The notes under the pieces were generated by a model. The model saw only the letters and a program-made list of their open reading frames with translations, was not told where the DNA came from and ran no database searches. Shown here in pieces: positions 31,201 through 41,951 of a stretch of 64,000 nucleotides of DNA (positions within the stretch are counted from its first letter, which is position 1; each line of letters opens with the position of its first letter). A program made the position numbers and the translations under genes. The DNA comes from Gliomastix tumulicola (taxonomy: Eukaryota > Ascomycota > Sordariomycetes > Hypocreales > Bionectriaceae), in NCBI GenBank assembly GCA_001599755.1, contig BCHX01000003.1, positions 2,267,289-2,331,288 of the forward strand, given 5' to 3'.

Positions 31201-34200
31201 TTCTCATGGCATCGTCAGAGGACCCACGAGACTCGGATATGACCTGCTGATAGGATCAGCCTTAAACCACAATGGTCCGCTTGGACCCCAGCGTCCCAGC
31301 ATCCCCAGGGCTTTTGACGACTGTATGGAGACATCGCTCATCAGGCAACCACAGAATTCCTCGAGATCAACTTGAGCGGGCTTCGGTGTTGTCTCCAACA
31401 AATGCGCCGCCCGATGGGACTGCAAGCAAAAATGGACTGACCGTTCGGTGTTCAATATCAGACGATCGTTTACCGCCTCTTTCTGCCTCGAGCAAGGCCG
31501 AGACGGTGGGCAAAAGCCAATCGGCGTTCACCATCCAGGTTTGGGTGACAGACGGCATCCAAGGCGAGGACACGGCGCCTACTAGTGATGCAAGTGCCTG
31601 CACAAGACAAGCCCCGTCACCGCCAGCGCCAAGCCTCTTCCACGCTCCATCTCTGATAATCGGCTTCTCTTTGGCTTGAGCAACGGAGTGCAGGCTTGCT
31701 ACACTGCAAAACCCTGGAGTCCGAAGGTGACAGGACAGCGACTGTGCAGCTGTCACCTGGGGCGATGAAACATCCCAGCGCTTGACCAATATCCTGTGCG
31801 CCATTATAGCACGACGTACGAGATACTCCGCACAGGTTGTCGGACGCACCTCATTCTCAGCGGTTCTGCATGTGATTCAGGATTAGCACCAAAGTGAAGA
31901 TAATTTTAGAAACGAAACTGCAGCTTGTGCAAGGGCCCACCAGTTCTTGTTCTTACCCAAAGGCCTGCTCTCCATATCCCAATACTCGGACGTTTGACGC
32001 TTCTGCAGAACCCATTTACGGGGATACGGCTGCTGGAATGCAGTGCTCCCCCTCCCGGGACATGTGGATGACCAACTTCCGCAGTCTCTTTCTTTCCTGG
32101 TATCTCAAGTGAGGGGTACCAGCCGTCGCGAGAACATTGGGCGCTGGGCTACGAGTCGTGATTGGGCTGCTTCCAAGATTGTCTGGCTGGCTGCAACGAC
32201 AACCAGATTCCGACTAGCGCACAATTCCATCACATGGTCTAGCCAAATGTCCACGTTATGCGCCTGCAGCCAACGAACAATCGTCGATGGAGACACGGAC
32301 ATGAAGTCAGTGACATCGCGCGAAGCTCTGCTCGATTCTGCTCGAGGCCGTTCGATGAAGACGAATGAAGAATTCGGCGCACCCATCCCTTCCTTATCAG
32401 GGGCCGGACGGTAGAAGCCGTTGCAACCGAGATCTGCCGGAGCAAATTAATTTGTACTCGTACCTTCACGACTTAACGCCCGATCCACCGGGGTTTAACG
32501 CCGACCAAGACGCAGGTACTTCCCAGGAATGTACACGCTTATTATATCTCCCCTGAGACACTGAGACGTGGCCCCAGACGGTGCTTATCTGTCACTCCAT
32601 TCCACCTGTGTGCTCTATCCCTCTGGCCTGTCACTGCTCGTCACATGATCCGGAAGGTGCTCTGTCGTGCATTTCTTGCAGATGAGCGTGCAGCAGCAAG
32701 AGTCGCTCGCTGGTCTATTAATAACAGGAACGAAAACAGCAATGTTGAGCGAGCCGGCTCAATTCATGCTCTTGGTGACAGGGATCCTGGCCCAAGGGGG
32801 AAATAACCCTACCTCGTAGGTCAGAGGGAATAAGGTGGTGTGGAGGTGACGAGCTTCCAGTTGGCTTCGAAAGTTCTCTCCATTCATCGACCGTTGCATT
32901 GAACCATTACTGAACCAGGACATACGCCCGAATCCAATATTTACCTACGGAGGAAGCACGCACATCAGTAGTCGGCTGGTTGATCGTCGACAGAAGATGG
33001 GGGTTGGCGGCTTTTGTAAGAAGGGGGCCGAGACAGCGAGGCTGTCCATCCCCTAATTCGACAGGGACAATTGAATGCTGCCTGGACGGTGCCCCGGCAG
33101 GCATGACGTGGTGTTTGCCCGAGACAAACGCCGAGTCGCTCGTAGCCTCTGTCTCAGGCTTGAAACAGTCGCCAGTCCGTCCACATCATCGAAACATTCC
33201 ACGGGCCGCTCAGGCCATGCGTCTAGAAGGAAAACAGAAGGCGAACAGCGCCTGGCCAAGGATGGACGCCGTTATTCACAGGTATGGGTGAGAGAGTGCG
33301 CCCACGTTAACCTATGTGCCAGCGGGTCTCCCTGTCGCCATTGTCTTTTTCTTTTTTTTTTTTTTTTTTTGGGGCTCCAATCCCCTTCCTCATTTTATTC
33401 ATTATTATCTAGCCTGCTCGAAACCTCTGCCATTTTTCCAATCTGGATGCTACTTCCCACTTGCTCCTCACCATTGACCAGCTCTGCCTGACCGGTTTTG
33501 CGTGCCTGGATTTGGGTGGGCTTTGGCGGCTTCTCCACTGGGCGCTATGCCAGCAGCACTCTCGTCCAATGATGACGAGGCTACGAAATAGCCGCCGTCT
33601 AAGCGCCACGGCTCTCCTCCCCGACATCATCTATTCGACGGGCAGAATTTCTGACATCCTGCATCGACGGCGGCAGCGAAAAGACATCTCTCGAGCCCAC
33701 CACTCAAACTATTGTCGCTGCTAGCATGGCGTCCCTTGCTGACAGCCTGGCATGCAGCATGCTTTGCCTCCAAAATTAGCAACGCCATTATGCGAGTCAT
33801 CCTGCCAGCGCCTAGCCGCCCGAGCAAGCGTGATCCCACGAGACTCGAGATGCATGCGATGGCTTCCCCAGACGCCACTAGAAAGCGCCGCTTGACATGA
33901 GGACACCCCCTCCTTGCCTGCTAGGGTGGGCGCTCGTCGAATCTCAAGCCTCGAGTAGACGCCCGGATGCCACTCTACGCGCTGGCGATGTCTTTGCCGC
34001 ATCTCATCTTATCTCATTCATCCCATCTCATCGGCTCGCTTGTTTCCAGAGGGGGGGAGTGTTTAGGCAAACACCCATCCTTCATCGCGGCGAAGCGCTT
34101 CTCCATGCCACCCTATTGGTCGCCCTCCCTCCTGGATGTGTTGAGAGGAGCCCGCCATTCGCTGGGCGTCAGAGGCGAAGGGGTGTCCCTCATGTCGGGT

Positions 34201-35266
34201 TACGCGCGCACCCAGTCCATGACGACCGCCACCAACAGCTCCCACCACCCTGGGGAGAGAGACCCCTTCCAGCCCTTTTCAGGGCGTCTAACCAACATGA
34301 TCGCCCAGTGACACCAGACTCCTGGTGCTCGCTCGCCTCTACCTACTACTTATCCCCTGGACCCCCAACCTTGTGCCCGGGACTGACCTGTAGCACCTGC
34401 CATCTGCACACGCCCCCTCCCTCGAGCGGCAGGTATTTCTGGAGATGGAGGGGCGGCTGCCACATTGCTTGCAGACATGCCAGAGCTGCAGCCGCTGATG
34501 AGCTGCAGCTGTCCTTAATCAGACGGCCGCCATATCCACTATCAACGACATCTCTACCGAGACGGACCTATTGAAACACGCAGCCCTCCATCATGACGTC
34601 CATCAGCTTTTTTTTTTTGATGCTTTAGCGCTGATCGATCAGGATACTGCATGTTTCGCACCGTTGCTTTTTCTTCTCTGATATAGGCCCCCATGGCTAT
34701 ATCTTTGCGTTCTGCCCTCCTATCGATGTGTCGAAAATGCTCTCAAGGACGTGACAAGCGCTTCGGCGAGCTCCCTCTACACTCCACCCCCTTTTTTACT
34801 TGCAGTACGAAAATCCCAAAATTGCTCAGGGAACATAGCATGATGGTTTCTTTACCACATGTTTCACGACGTTTGTAGTGCGTCACAATATGCATGAACG
34901 TTTCGTTTCCTTGTCATCGGAAAACAAGATGGCCAATTAGGCGGCCGCCCTGGTCTTGGATTCCATGACACTAAACATATCTTGCGCCCGTAGTCGCGAA
35001 TTATCCCATCCCTGTCTCCCGTCCCCTACTCCAGATCGATGAAGCTTCTATCGCTTCGGATGCTAGAAACTGTTTTGCGGGGAGTTGAGTCATGGCCCGT
35101 GGCTAAAAATATAATTATACATTCGAGATTGACATGGGTGCCCTTCTTCGGCGATGCGCCAACACGGTGTCCTTGGCCTTGGCCCACGCTCTCTCATTGG
35201 CTGTCCCTTGCCAGTTGTATCGTGAACATGAAGTCGGAGTCGAAGGTACATGCGATGTACATGGAG
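28260..35266. other. Large gene-poor region
   Basis: About 7 kb between the start of the fusion gene and the SWC4 stop codon, in which I find no coding region. It has many short overlapping open frames on both strands (longest about 240 codons) with no motif, no conserved domain and translations rich in Pro, Ser, Arg and Cys. The part near 28260-29100 is likely the promoter and leader of the fusion gene. It contains a CTACTTAC/CTACTA-rich patch near 30230-30260 and a 19-nt T tract near 33352. I see no terminal repeats or transposase remnants. A long non-coding RNA cannot be excluded. Confidence 0.5.
33346..33370. repeat. Poly-T tract (T5-C-T19)
   Basis: A 25-base run of T broken by a single C, followed by GGGG. 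Read on the minus strand it is a long A tract. It sits inside the gene-poor region and is the longest homopolymer in the window. Confidence 0.85.
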
Positions 35267-37180
35267 CTACTTTTTCTGCCGCTTGTTGCTCTTGTCACTA
35301 ACAGTGCTGAGGACACTTGCGCTCCGCTTATGCGCGTTCCCGCTGCTCCCTGGCCGAGCGTCCTTCTCTGCATCATCACCATCTTCGTCATTCTTCCCGG
35401 CGGCGCTGTCCGTGGACTGGTTGGCGCCGGCTGATGTGGGAGGCTTCTCAGCTTTCGAGTCTGCGGCGGCGGCGTCTTCAGACGATTTGGTGCCCTCTGT
35501 CGCTGCAGCAGTAGCTTTTTCTTCTCCTTTGGCTGCTGCATCACCTTGATCTGCCCCTGAACTGCCATCTTGCGTTTCCGCGGCGTTGGCAGGTTTGGAT
35601 GCGGGATTCGCCTTCTCCCGCTCTTCTTTCTTGGCCAGCTCGATCTTGATCTCGCCGTCCAGCTTGTCTGACACCTTACGAGCATCCAAGAGACTGTTGA
35701 CGGCACCGAGAAGAAGCTCGTACTGGGCCACGCTTGCGGCCGTGGCCATGGCCAGTTTGATCGGGATGTCCAGCTCGTTGAGCGTGTTGTTGATGCGTAG
35801 CTGCTGCTGGTTGGACTTGTGAGAGAACAGCTTGTTGATCTTCTCCGTCCGGAACGTGGGGCCGGAGCCGAGACGGTCGTGGTGCGTGACGCCGTAGATG
35901 GCCTCCTCCTTCTCGGTGAGCTTCGGCCGCTCTGCGGGCTGCTGCTGCGCGGCGCCCTTCTTGTTCGCTGTCGTCGGTGTGGGGGCGGCGGTCGATTCGC
36001 GAGGACCCGTAGATGCTGCCGTGCTCTCCCGCCGGCTCGCCTCCTGGGCGGCGGCCGCGGCCTGCTGTGCGGCGGCTGCTGCGTTGGCCGGGTTGGCGGC
36101 CTCGGGGCCCATCAGCGACCTACGCTTCTTAGTCTTGTCGGCCGTCATCAGGCTCTGCAGCAAGGATTGTAGGCCAGCCGAGGACTTAAAACTGCTGATA
36201 TCCGTCTCGGTGCGCGGGTAGTCCAGCCTGCTGTAGAGCTCTCTCCGTTCTTCATTGAAACGCTCGCTCCGCGCCAGGATTCTCTTGATCTCCAACAGCA
36301 GAGACTCCTCCTCCCTGGCCTCGTCCGGCGGCCGGGTGAGCGCCTTGGTCGCAAACTCCTTGCGCAGCTTCTCCTGCTGCGGGTTGAAGTGCGCCATGAG
36401 CTCGTGCAGCGCGAACTCGGGCTGCGACATGTACTGCACCGGCTTCTGCAGCGCCATCATCTTGGCGGCCACGTCGTAGTACCGGGCCTTGAGGTCCTCC
36501 ATCGTGCGGTCTCGGACGGCCGGGACGACAGCTTTACTCTCGTCGCCGTCGTCGTCGGCCACGCCGTTCGTAGCGGGCGGGTTCCACTCGTAGCGATCCC
36601 ATATCACGGGCCACCGCAGGTCGAACTCCTTGGCGAGCTCCATGAGATAGTCCGTCTCCTCCTTCGACCAGTGGTCGCTCTTCAGCACCGACTGGTACTG
36701 GTCGTCTGTGTACTGCGGCACGGTGACGCGCACGTTGTACTTTGCGAACGGCGAGTCCTCCATCTCCTCCCCAGCCTCTGCCTCTGTCGTCTCCGCAGTC
36801 CCGGCGTCGCCCGACTCATCCTGCGCGTCCTTGGACACCTCCCCATCCCCATTCGCATTCCCCGACGCCGTCGCCGTCGCCTTGTCCTCCCTCCGCTTCC
36901 AGTGCCGCAGGATGAGCGTCTCGTCGCCGCCGCGCGCCGAGTTTCTGAACTGGGAGAGCTCCCACCGCGCGGCGGGCTTGCGGTTCGCGAGCCGGCGCTT
37001 CTTGAAGTGCGTCACGGCGGGGACGATGGCGATGGGGTTGTCCCCGCCGAGGTTGTGCACCTCGCGCGCGAGGCCCTTGAGGTTCGGCCGCGGCGCGGAG
37101 AGCTTCTGCTTCTTAGATGGGCGCCCGCTGCCGCTCCCGTCGGGAAGGTTGAGCAGGTCGCGCACGTCGGAGGAGCTCAT
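35267..37180 (-). CDS. SWC4: SWR1/NuA4 complex subunit SWC4 (DMAP1 homologue)
   Basis: Nuclear chromatin factor shared by the SWR1 H2A.Z-exchange complex and NuA4 acetyltransferase. Single exon, 637 residues, usual for filamentous fungi. N-terminal marks: VRDLLNLPDG, PNLKGLAREVHNLGGDNPI and KPAARWELSQFRNSAR. The SANT/Myb-like domain is at about residues 168-199 (KSDHWSKEETDYLMELAKEF, then WPVIWDRY). A DMAP1-type helical region follows (MEDLKARYYDVAAKM, TREEESLLLEI-like AREEESLLLEIKRILARSER). The domain with YGVTHHDRLGSGPTFRTEKI and the helix AQYELLLGAVNSLLDAR ends the conserved part. The C-terminal ~120 residues are Ala/Glu/Lys low complexity. The 325-codon open frame on the other strand is a shadow. 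Confidence 0.95.
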   Translation of the reverse strand: MSSSDVRDLLNLPDGSGSGRPSKKQKLSAPRPNLKGLAREVHNLGGDNPIAIVPAVTHFKKRRLANRKPAARWELSQFRNSARGGDETLILRHWKRREDKATATASGNANGDGEVSKDAQDESGDAGTAETTEAEAGEEMEDSPFAKYNVRVTVPQYTDDQYQSVLKSDHWSKEETDYLMELAKEFDLRWPVIWDRYEWNPPATNGVADDDGDESKAVVPAVRDRTMEDLKARYYDVAAKMMALQKPVQYMSQPEFALHELMAHFNPQQEKLRKEFATKALTRPPDEAREEESLLLEIKRILARSERFNEERRELYSRLDYPRTETDISSFKSSAGLQSLLQSLMTADKTKKRRSLMGPEAANPANAAAAAQQAAAAAQEASRRESTAASTGPRESTAAPTPTTANKKGAAQQQPAERPKLTEKEEAIYGVTHHDRLGSGPTFRTEKINKLFSHKSNQQQLRINNTLNELDIPIKLAMATAASVAQYELLLGAVNSLLDARKVSDKLDGEIKIELAKKEEREKANPASKPANAAETQDGSSGADQGDAAAKGEEKATAAATEGTKSSEDAAAADSKAEKPPTSAGANQSTDSAAGKNDEDGDDAEKDARPGSSGNAHKRSASVLSTVSDKSNKRQKK

Positions 37181-37686
37181 TGTTGTGATGATGGTTGTCG
37201 TGCCATCCGGAATGGGGGAATAACCAAGGGGGGGGCTTGGGTGTTCGGTTTCGTAGATTTAAGCTCGTATTTGCATGCTCGTCATCGGGTCGCTGTCGTC
37301 GGAATCAATTGCGGAAAAGTCGAAAGCGGGGAGAAGCGCGTGATGGGAAAAGCTAGACTGTCGTAAATGAAGGGCGTGGAGGGCGATTGGAGATAGTCGT
37401 AGTCGTGTTGCTTGTTGGGTAGAAAAAAAGGTCGCGCGAATCGGGAAGTTTAATGACTGCCGTGTTATCAGCACGTGACCCCCACCCCTTCAACGTGGCA
37501 CCTTCAGGATACCCATTATGGACAGGGCCAGTTCTGTAGGTGTCGACAACTACGAATTCCAGCACAGTCCATTCAACGAACTTCTCTACCTCAATCGCAC
37601 ACGGCAATTGGGAATTCGACTTCTTTTCCAGGCTGGTTGAGCAGCCCGTCCATTTGTCAACTCTCCTGGGCGCTGCAATTAGAAAG
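37181..37686. promoter_or_regulatory. Shared divergent promoter region, SWC4 / p24
   Basis: 506 bp between divergent starts. It contains the CACGTGAC motif at 37472-37479, roughly 290 bp from the SWC4 ATG and 210 bp from the p24 ATG, plus pyrimidine-rich stretches. No TATA box is obvious. Confidence 0.45.
37472..37479 (+). promoter_or_regulatory. CACGTGAC E-box-like motif
   Basis: Core CACGTG within GCACGTGACCC, the same 11-mer found at 16676 before the zinc-knuckle gene. Central position in a divergent promoter supports a regulatory role, but the factor is not known from sequence. Confidence 0.35.
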
Positions 37687-38509
37687 ATGAAGTTCGCTCT
37701 CCCTCTCCTGTCGCTGGCCTCGGCCGCGCAGGCCCTCTACTTCTTCGTCGATGCCTCGACGCCGAAATGCTTCTTCGAGGACCTCCCCAAGGACACGCTC
37801 GTCGTCGGCCACTACTCAGCCGAGGAGTGGGACGACCGGGCCGCCGCGTGGCAGCAGCACACCGGCATCAACATCTACATCTCCGTCGACGTATGTTTCC
37901 CTGCCTCCCTACCTACCTTCTTTCTTCCTCCTCCCCCCAACTCCGAGTCTGTATATACTGACAAGCTTTTTTGACCAACAGGAGGTGTTCGACCACAACC
38001 ACCGCGTCGTCTCGCAGCGCGGCCTGTCCTCGGGCAAGTTCACCTTCAGCTCCGCCGAGGCGGGCAACCACAAGATCTGCTTCACGCCCAACAGCAACTC
38101 GGGCCGCTCCTCGTGGCTGTCGACGAGCAACCCCAACGGCGGCATCAAGCTCAAGCTCGACCTCGTCATCGGCGAGACCAACGAGATCGAGAGCAGCGAC
38201 AAGACCAAGATGGAGGATATCACCACGCGCGTCAAGGACCTCAGGGCCAGGCTGCAGGACATCCGGAGGGAGCAGGTCTTCCAACGTGTAAGACCACCTT
38301 CTCCCCCCCGTAGCCTCAACTTCGCAGGGAATAGGTACTGACAAAAAGCATTTTTGCAGGAGCGAGAGGCCGAGTTCAGAGATCAGTCCGAGTCGACCAA
38401 CAGCCGCGTCGTCCGCTGGATCCTCATCCAGCTCGCCGTGCTGGGCATCACGTGCGCCTGGCAGCTATCCCACTTGCGATCTTTCTTCATCAAGCAGAAG
38501 CTCACTTAA
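37687..38509 (+). CDS. p24 family ER-Golgi cargo receptor (Erp/emp24 type)
   Basis: Type I membrane protein cycling in COPII/COPI vesicles between ER and Golgi. Exons 37687-37890, 37982-38287 and 38360-38509 (introns 91 and 72 nt) give 219 residues. A signal peptide (MKFALPLLSLASAAQA) precedes the GOLD domain, with its conserved cysteine pair in TPKCFFEDLPKDT and GNHKICFTPN. A coiled coil (MEDITTRVKDLRARLQDIRR) is followed by a membrane segment at about 190-207. The cytosolic tail RSFFIKQKLT contains aromatic FF for COPII export and a KxKxx dilysine for COPI retrieval. The tail type suggests the p24-alpha (Erp1) group. Confidence 0.94.
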
Positions 38510-39486
38510 GTGTCGTGGACACGAGAGTGTATATGGTTTTGTCCCGCCGGTCAAGGATTTTGGGTGCGTTCAGGTGCTTTCGGGTCTGTGTGTGATTAAG
38601 GGTCCTTATCTACGAAAAAAAAAAAAAGGGGGGGGGACCGATGGTAAAAGATGAGGAAGCAAAGTCAGGTCGATATCTGTATCAGCGTGTTGCAATACTT
38701 GGATTTGTTCACTGTTATGAAGCCACTAAAGTCTGTGATGTTACTATAAGTAACCCCCGAGTCCCAAGTGATATCTCCAACTAGAGCTACGGTCAGGAGA
38801 GATCGGCCTCACAGAAGCCACAACAACACAATCACACTTCAAGAAACAGACACTAACTTGGAAAAACTGTCGTTACAGAGATGTATTAATTTCTATCATC
38901 TTGCCACCAATACAGCCACCGCTAAAGAGAAGACTTTGAAAAGACAACGTATTATAGACAAAGTGTAAGGAAAAAGCGAGAGACTGAACACCTTAGACCA
39001 GAACCCAATGCAGCACCCTCCTCGACCTTTCGTGCGCCGTGTTGAGTTGCACGCTGAACTATTTTAGTATAATGTCGTCATGAAAATGTGAGGCGTCAAA
39101 AAACCAAGGCCCATCCCAAATCCCCAAGACCAAGGACCTGTTCGTGATTTGTGTCTCTCTCCTCTGCTCAGATGCAATGGTCTTGAGGGTCGCAATGAGA
39201 GTGTGTTCTTTTTGTGGTGGTACCGAACAGATAAATGCACACCAAGGGAACAGTGTAAGAGACAGCACCTGAAATAGGAGCTTCATTACTTGTACAACAT
39301 CCGCCCAGGCCACTCGCTGAGTTGATGCCATAGTCGTGACAAGGCAGATTCTCGCTGTAGTTCAAAAGCGCACGAGTACCCAAGCGCGTGGCCATGTCTG
39401 GCAACCGGCTACACCGATTTGGAAAGCAGAGACAGGCTTCCGCAGTCAGGTGTCCGAGACTGAAACTCAAGAGACTTGTCATATAT
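38510..39486. other. Convergent intergenic region, p24 / casein kinase
   Basis: 977 bp holding two 3' UTRs. An A13-G9 homopolymer junction is at 38615-38636. The stretch 38680-38970 is AT-rich. The open frames at 39059-39482 show no motif and are probably the kinase 3' UTR. Confidence 0.5.
38615..38636. repeat. A13-G9 homopolymer junction
   Basis: Thirteen A followed directly by nine G, about 105 bp after the p24 stop codon. Run lengths of this kind are prone to sequencing error. Confidence 0.85.
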
Positions 39487-40973
39487 CTAACCGCAGCAAA
39501 TCGTCTTCATGAACTTCTGGAAGCCGCTAGGCTGCGGCTCGGCAGGTCGGGCACTAGGCGGCGTCTGCTGGCCCTGGCCCGGCTGCGCTCCCCTCTGCTG
39601 GGGCAGGTTCTGGGCGCTGTTCTGGAATTGGGCCTGAGTCGAGCCAGCCGGAGTAGCCATGTCCCCGCGGATACCCCCCACCCCGCTCCCCCTCTGCGCT
39701 GTCAAAGCGCCGGGGGCGTTTGTTCGATCTTTCTGCCTGCCCATCTGCTTGATCGGTGACGGAGGGGGGGGTTGCGCGGCGTTTAAACGGCCGGCGGTGA
39801 GAGTCGTCGGTGGTTGCTGGTGAGAGTTCGTATTCCCTTGACGGTTCGTAGAGTGGAGCTCCATCTGAGACGGTCCGGGCCGGGCATTTGGGTTGTGTAG
39901 ATATGCATTGTTGTGGCTCTTGTTGTCCCACCCCTTTCCCGAGTCTTTCGAGGCCTTCATCCAGTCGTACTCGCCGTCCTCGATCTCGCCGGCGTTCTTG
40001 AGGGCCTGCGTGAAGAGCTCACGCAGGTAGTCGTAGTCGGGCGTGTCCTCGAAGCCCAGGTTGCGGACGTACGTGAGGTATTTGGAGAACTCCTCAGGGA
40101 AGCCCTCGCAGAGATCCTTGATGACGGTAGTCTGCTTCTTCTCGCCAATCTTCTCGTACTTTTGCTTATTAGTAGCAGCCTTGAGGCCCTGCCATGGCAG
40201 ACCGCCCCTGAGGAAGTACATGAAAACGTGACCGAGGGCCTCCAGGTCGTCTCGTCGTGACTGCTCGCGGCCGAGATGGGTGTTGATACTCATGTATCGC
40301 GCAGTACCCGACAAGGATTTCCGCTCGCGGTAGGGAATGTGTTGCTTCGTCTTAGGGTCACGGTATTGCTTCGCCATACCGAAGTCGACGACATGAATGA
40401 CGTTGGAGGTCTTGGTGCCGGGTCGGCCGATGAGGAAGTTGTCGGGCTTGATGTCACGGTAGATGAGGTTCTTCTCGTGTATCGTCTGGACCCTCGACAG
40501 CATCTGCTTCGCTACCATGACGACCGTCTTGATTGTGAATCTCCGACCGCAGTGATCGAACAAGTCTTCGAGGGAGGGACCGAGGAGGTCGATTACCAGG
40601 ATGTTGTGCAGGCCCTCCTGGCCAAAGTAGTAGACATTAGGAATGCCGGCTGCTCAGGTCGGTCAGTCAGTCAGTCACCAGGATCGACGGCGTAGAGAGG
40701 GCATGTTCACTTACGGCAGCCGACAAGAATCTTGTATGTTCGATACTCATCCCTCAGTTGGGGGGCGTCGCTCTTTCGCGGTTCCTGCGCCAGTCAGCAG
40801 CCAAATCTTGGTTGGCCATGCGTCAGGGAGTGATGGCTACTCACAAACTTGATTGCGACCTGCTGGTTGTTCAACAGGTTGGTGCCCTCAAAGATGACAC
40901 CGAACGAACCCTCGCCAATCTTCTTCCCAACCCGGTAGTGCACACCGACAACGTTTGATGAGGAGGACGCCAT
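39487..40973 (-). CDS. Casein kinase I, YCK type
   Basis: Membrane-associated Ser/Thr kinase of the CK1 family acting in morphogenesis, endocytosis and nutrient signalling. Exons 40845-40973, 40715-40784 and 39487-40649 (introns 60 and 65 nt) give 453 residues. The start MASSSSNVVGVHYRVGKKIG leads into the glycine loop GEGSFG (20-25), the ATP-site lysine in QVAIKFEPRK (Lys42), catalytic YRDIKPDNFLIG, DFGMAKQYRDP and the CK1 signature RYMSINTHLG. The N-terminal sequence is closer to yeast Yck1/2 than to Hrr25. A Gln/Pro-rich tail ends in KTICCG, where the two cysteines probably receive palmitate as in YCK kinases, although yeast Yck ends exactly at CC. Equivalent to Neurospora ck-1b by family; I give no symbol. 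Confidence 0.95.
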
Positions 40974-41931
40974 TGTGATAGTGATGAATGGCGGGCAAGG
41001 ATTGATGGCCTCGTCGTGGAAAAGTCGAAGGTGCGGGATATGGGAGGACGTAAGCCTGTCGGGGGCGAGGGAAGGCCGACCGAGAAGTGCAGGGGGGAGC
41101 GCGGCTTAGAGAAGCAACTCGAGCCCGATGGCTCTAATCGAGGGAAGCCCGAGAGTGTAGTCGATGCCTACTGAATCAGAAAATCAAAAGCCGAGTCAGC
41201 GCTGGGCACGTCGCCATAAGGTTTTCTAGCGTGTTGTGGTGTGAAAGAAGGTAGAAAGATAGAATCAGGTGAGAAAGCTGGGGTAGGCTTTGGGCTGGGC
41301 GTGCCCGATCCTCCCCTCATAAAAAAGGCAAAGCGGCAAGGTAGACAGAGGGCAGACTTTTTGGAGACGGGAGAGCTCCGGAGCGGGCCAGTGGCGACGG
41401 GCAGTGATTGCCAGGCTGTGCTGGCGACTGATGTGCAAGTTGGTGTGTGAGGCAAAGCCGGGCCACAATTGATGCGTGCGCTAGCACGTATCCGCAGTCC
41501 AAAAGCGAGCGCAGGGAAGTGGCTTGCTTGGTCCAGACCGACCAGGCAGTGGGAAATGTCCTGGAACCTGCCGCAGTCCCGTGGAGTTGCGAGCCAACAG
41601 ACAATAGTAGGCGAGGTGCCCTGGAAAACCGTTGTAGGGCCGAACCAGGAAAATCAAGGCTCCCAAGGCTCGACAGCAAATAAATTCTGAACAGGAGAAA
41701 ATGGAGCTGCGGCTACTACTTAGGTGCATGCAGCAGGTACACAACAGTTCTCTTGCCAACAAATATATGCATGCATGCGTGTGGTACGTTGTATATGCGT
41801 GTGCAGTGCATGTGTGTCGGATGTATGGAGATGGGCCAGCGCTGCTGGCAATGCAAGGCAGAGCCAACTCACCTCGTTCGGGGACTCGTGTACCGGCGGC
41901 CGTGGTCGGTCGGGTGCTCTCGGACGTTGAA

Positions 41932-41951
41932 CTCGCTCGCTCGCTCGCTCG
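41932..41951. repeat. (CTCG)5 microsatellite
   Basis: Five perfect tetranucleotide units in the likely 5' leader or promoter of the casein kinase gene. Confidence 0.8.

Noticed and set aside
33346..33370. Poly-T as the tail of a retroelement or processed pseudogene on the minus strand
   Set aside because: No adjacent reverse transcriptase, coding remnant or target-site duplication could be seen.
33897..34574. 225-codon open frame in the gene-poor region
   Set aside because: Pro/Ser/Arg/His-rich translation without domains; competing frames equally open.
36389..37366. 325-codon plus-strand open frame
   Set aside because: Antisense to SWC4, which has clear domain matches; the shadow has none.
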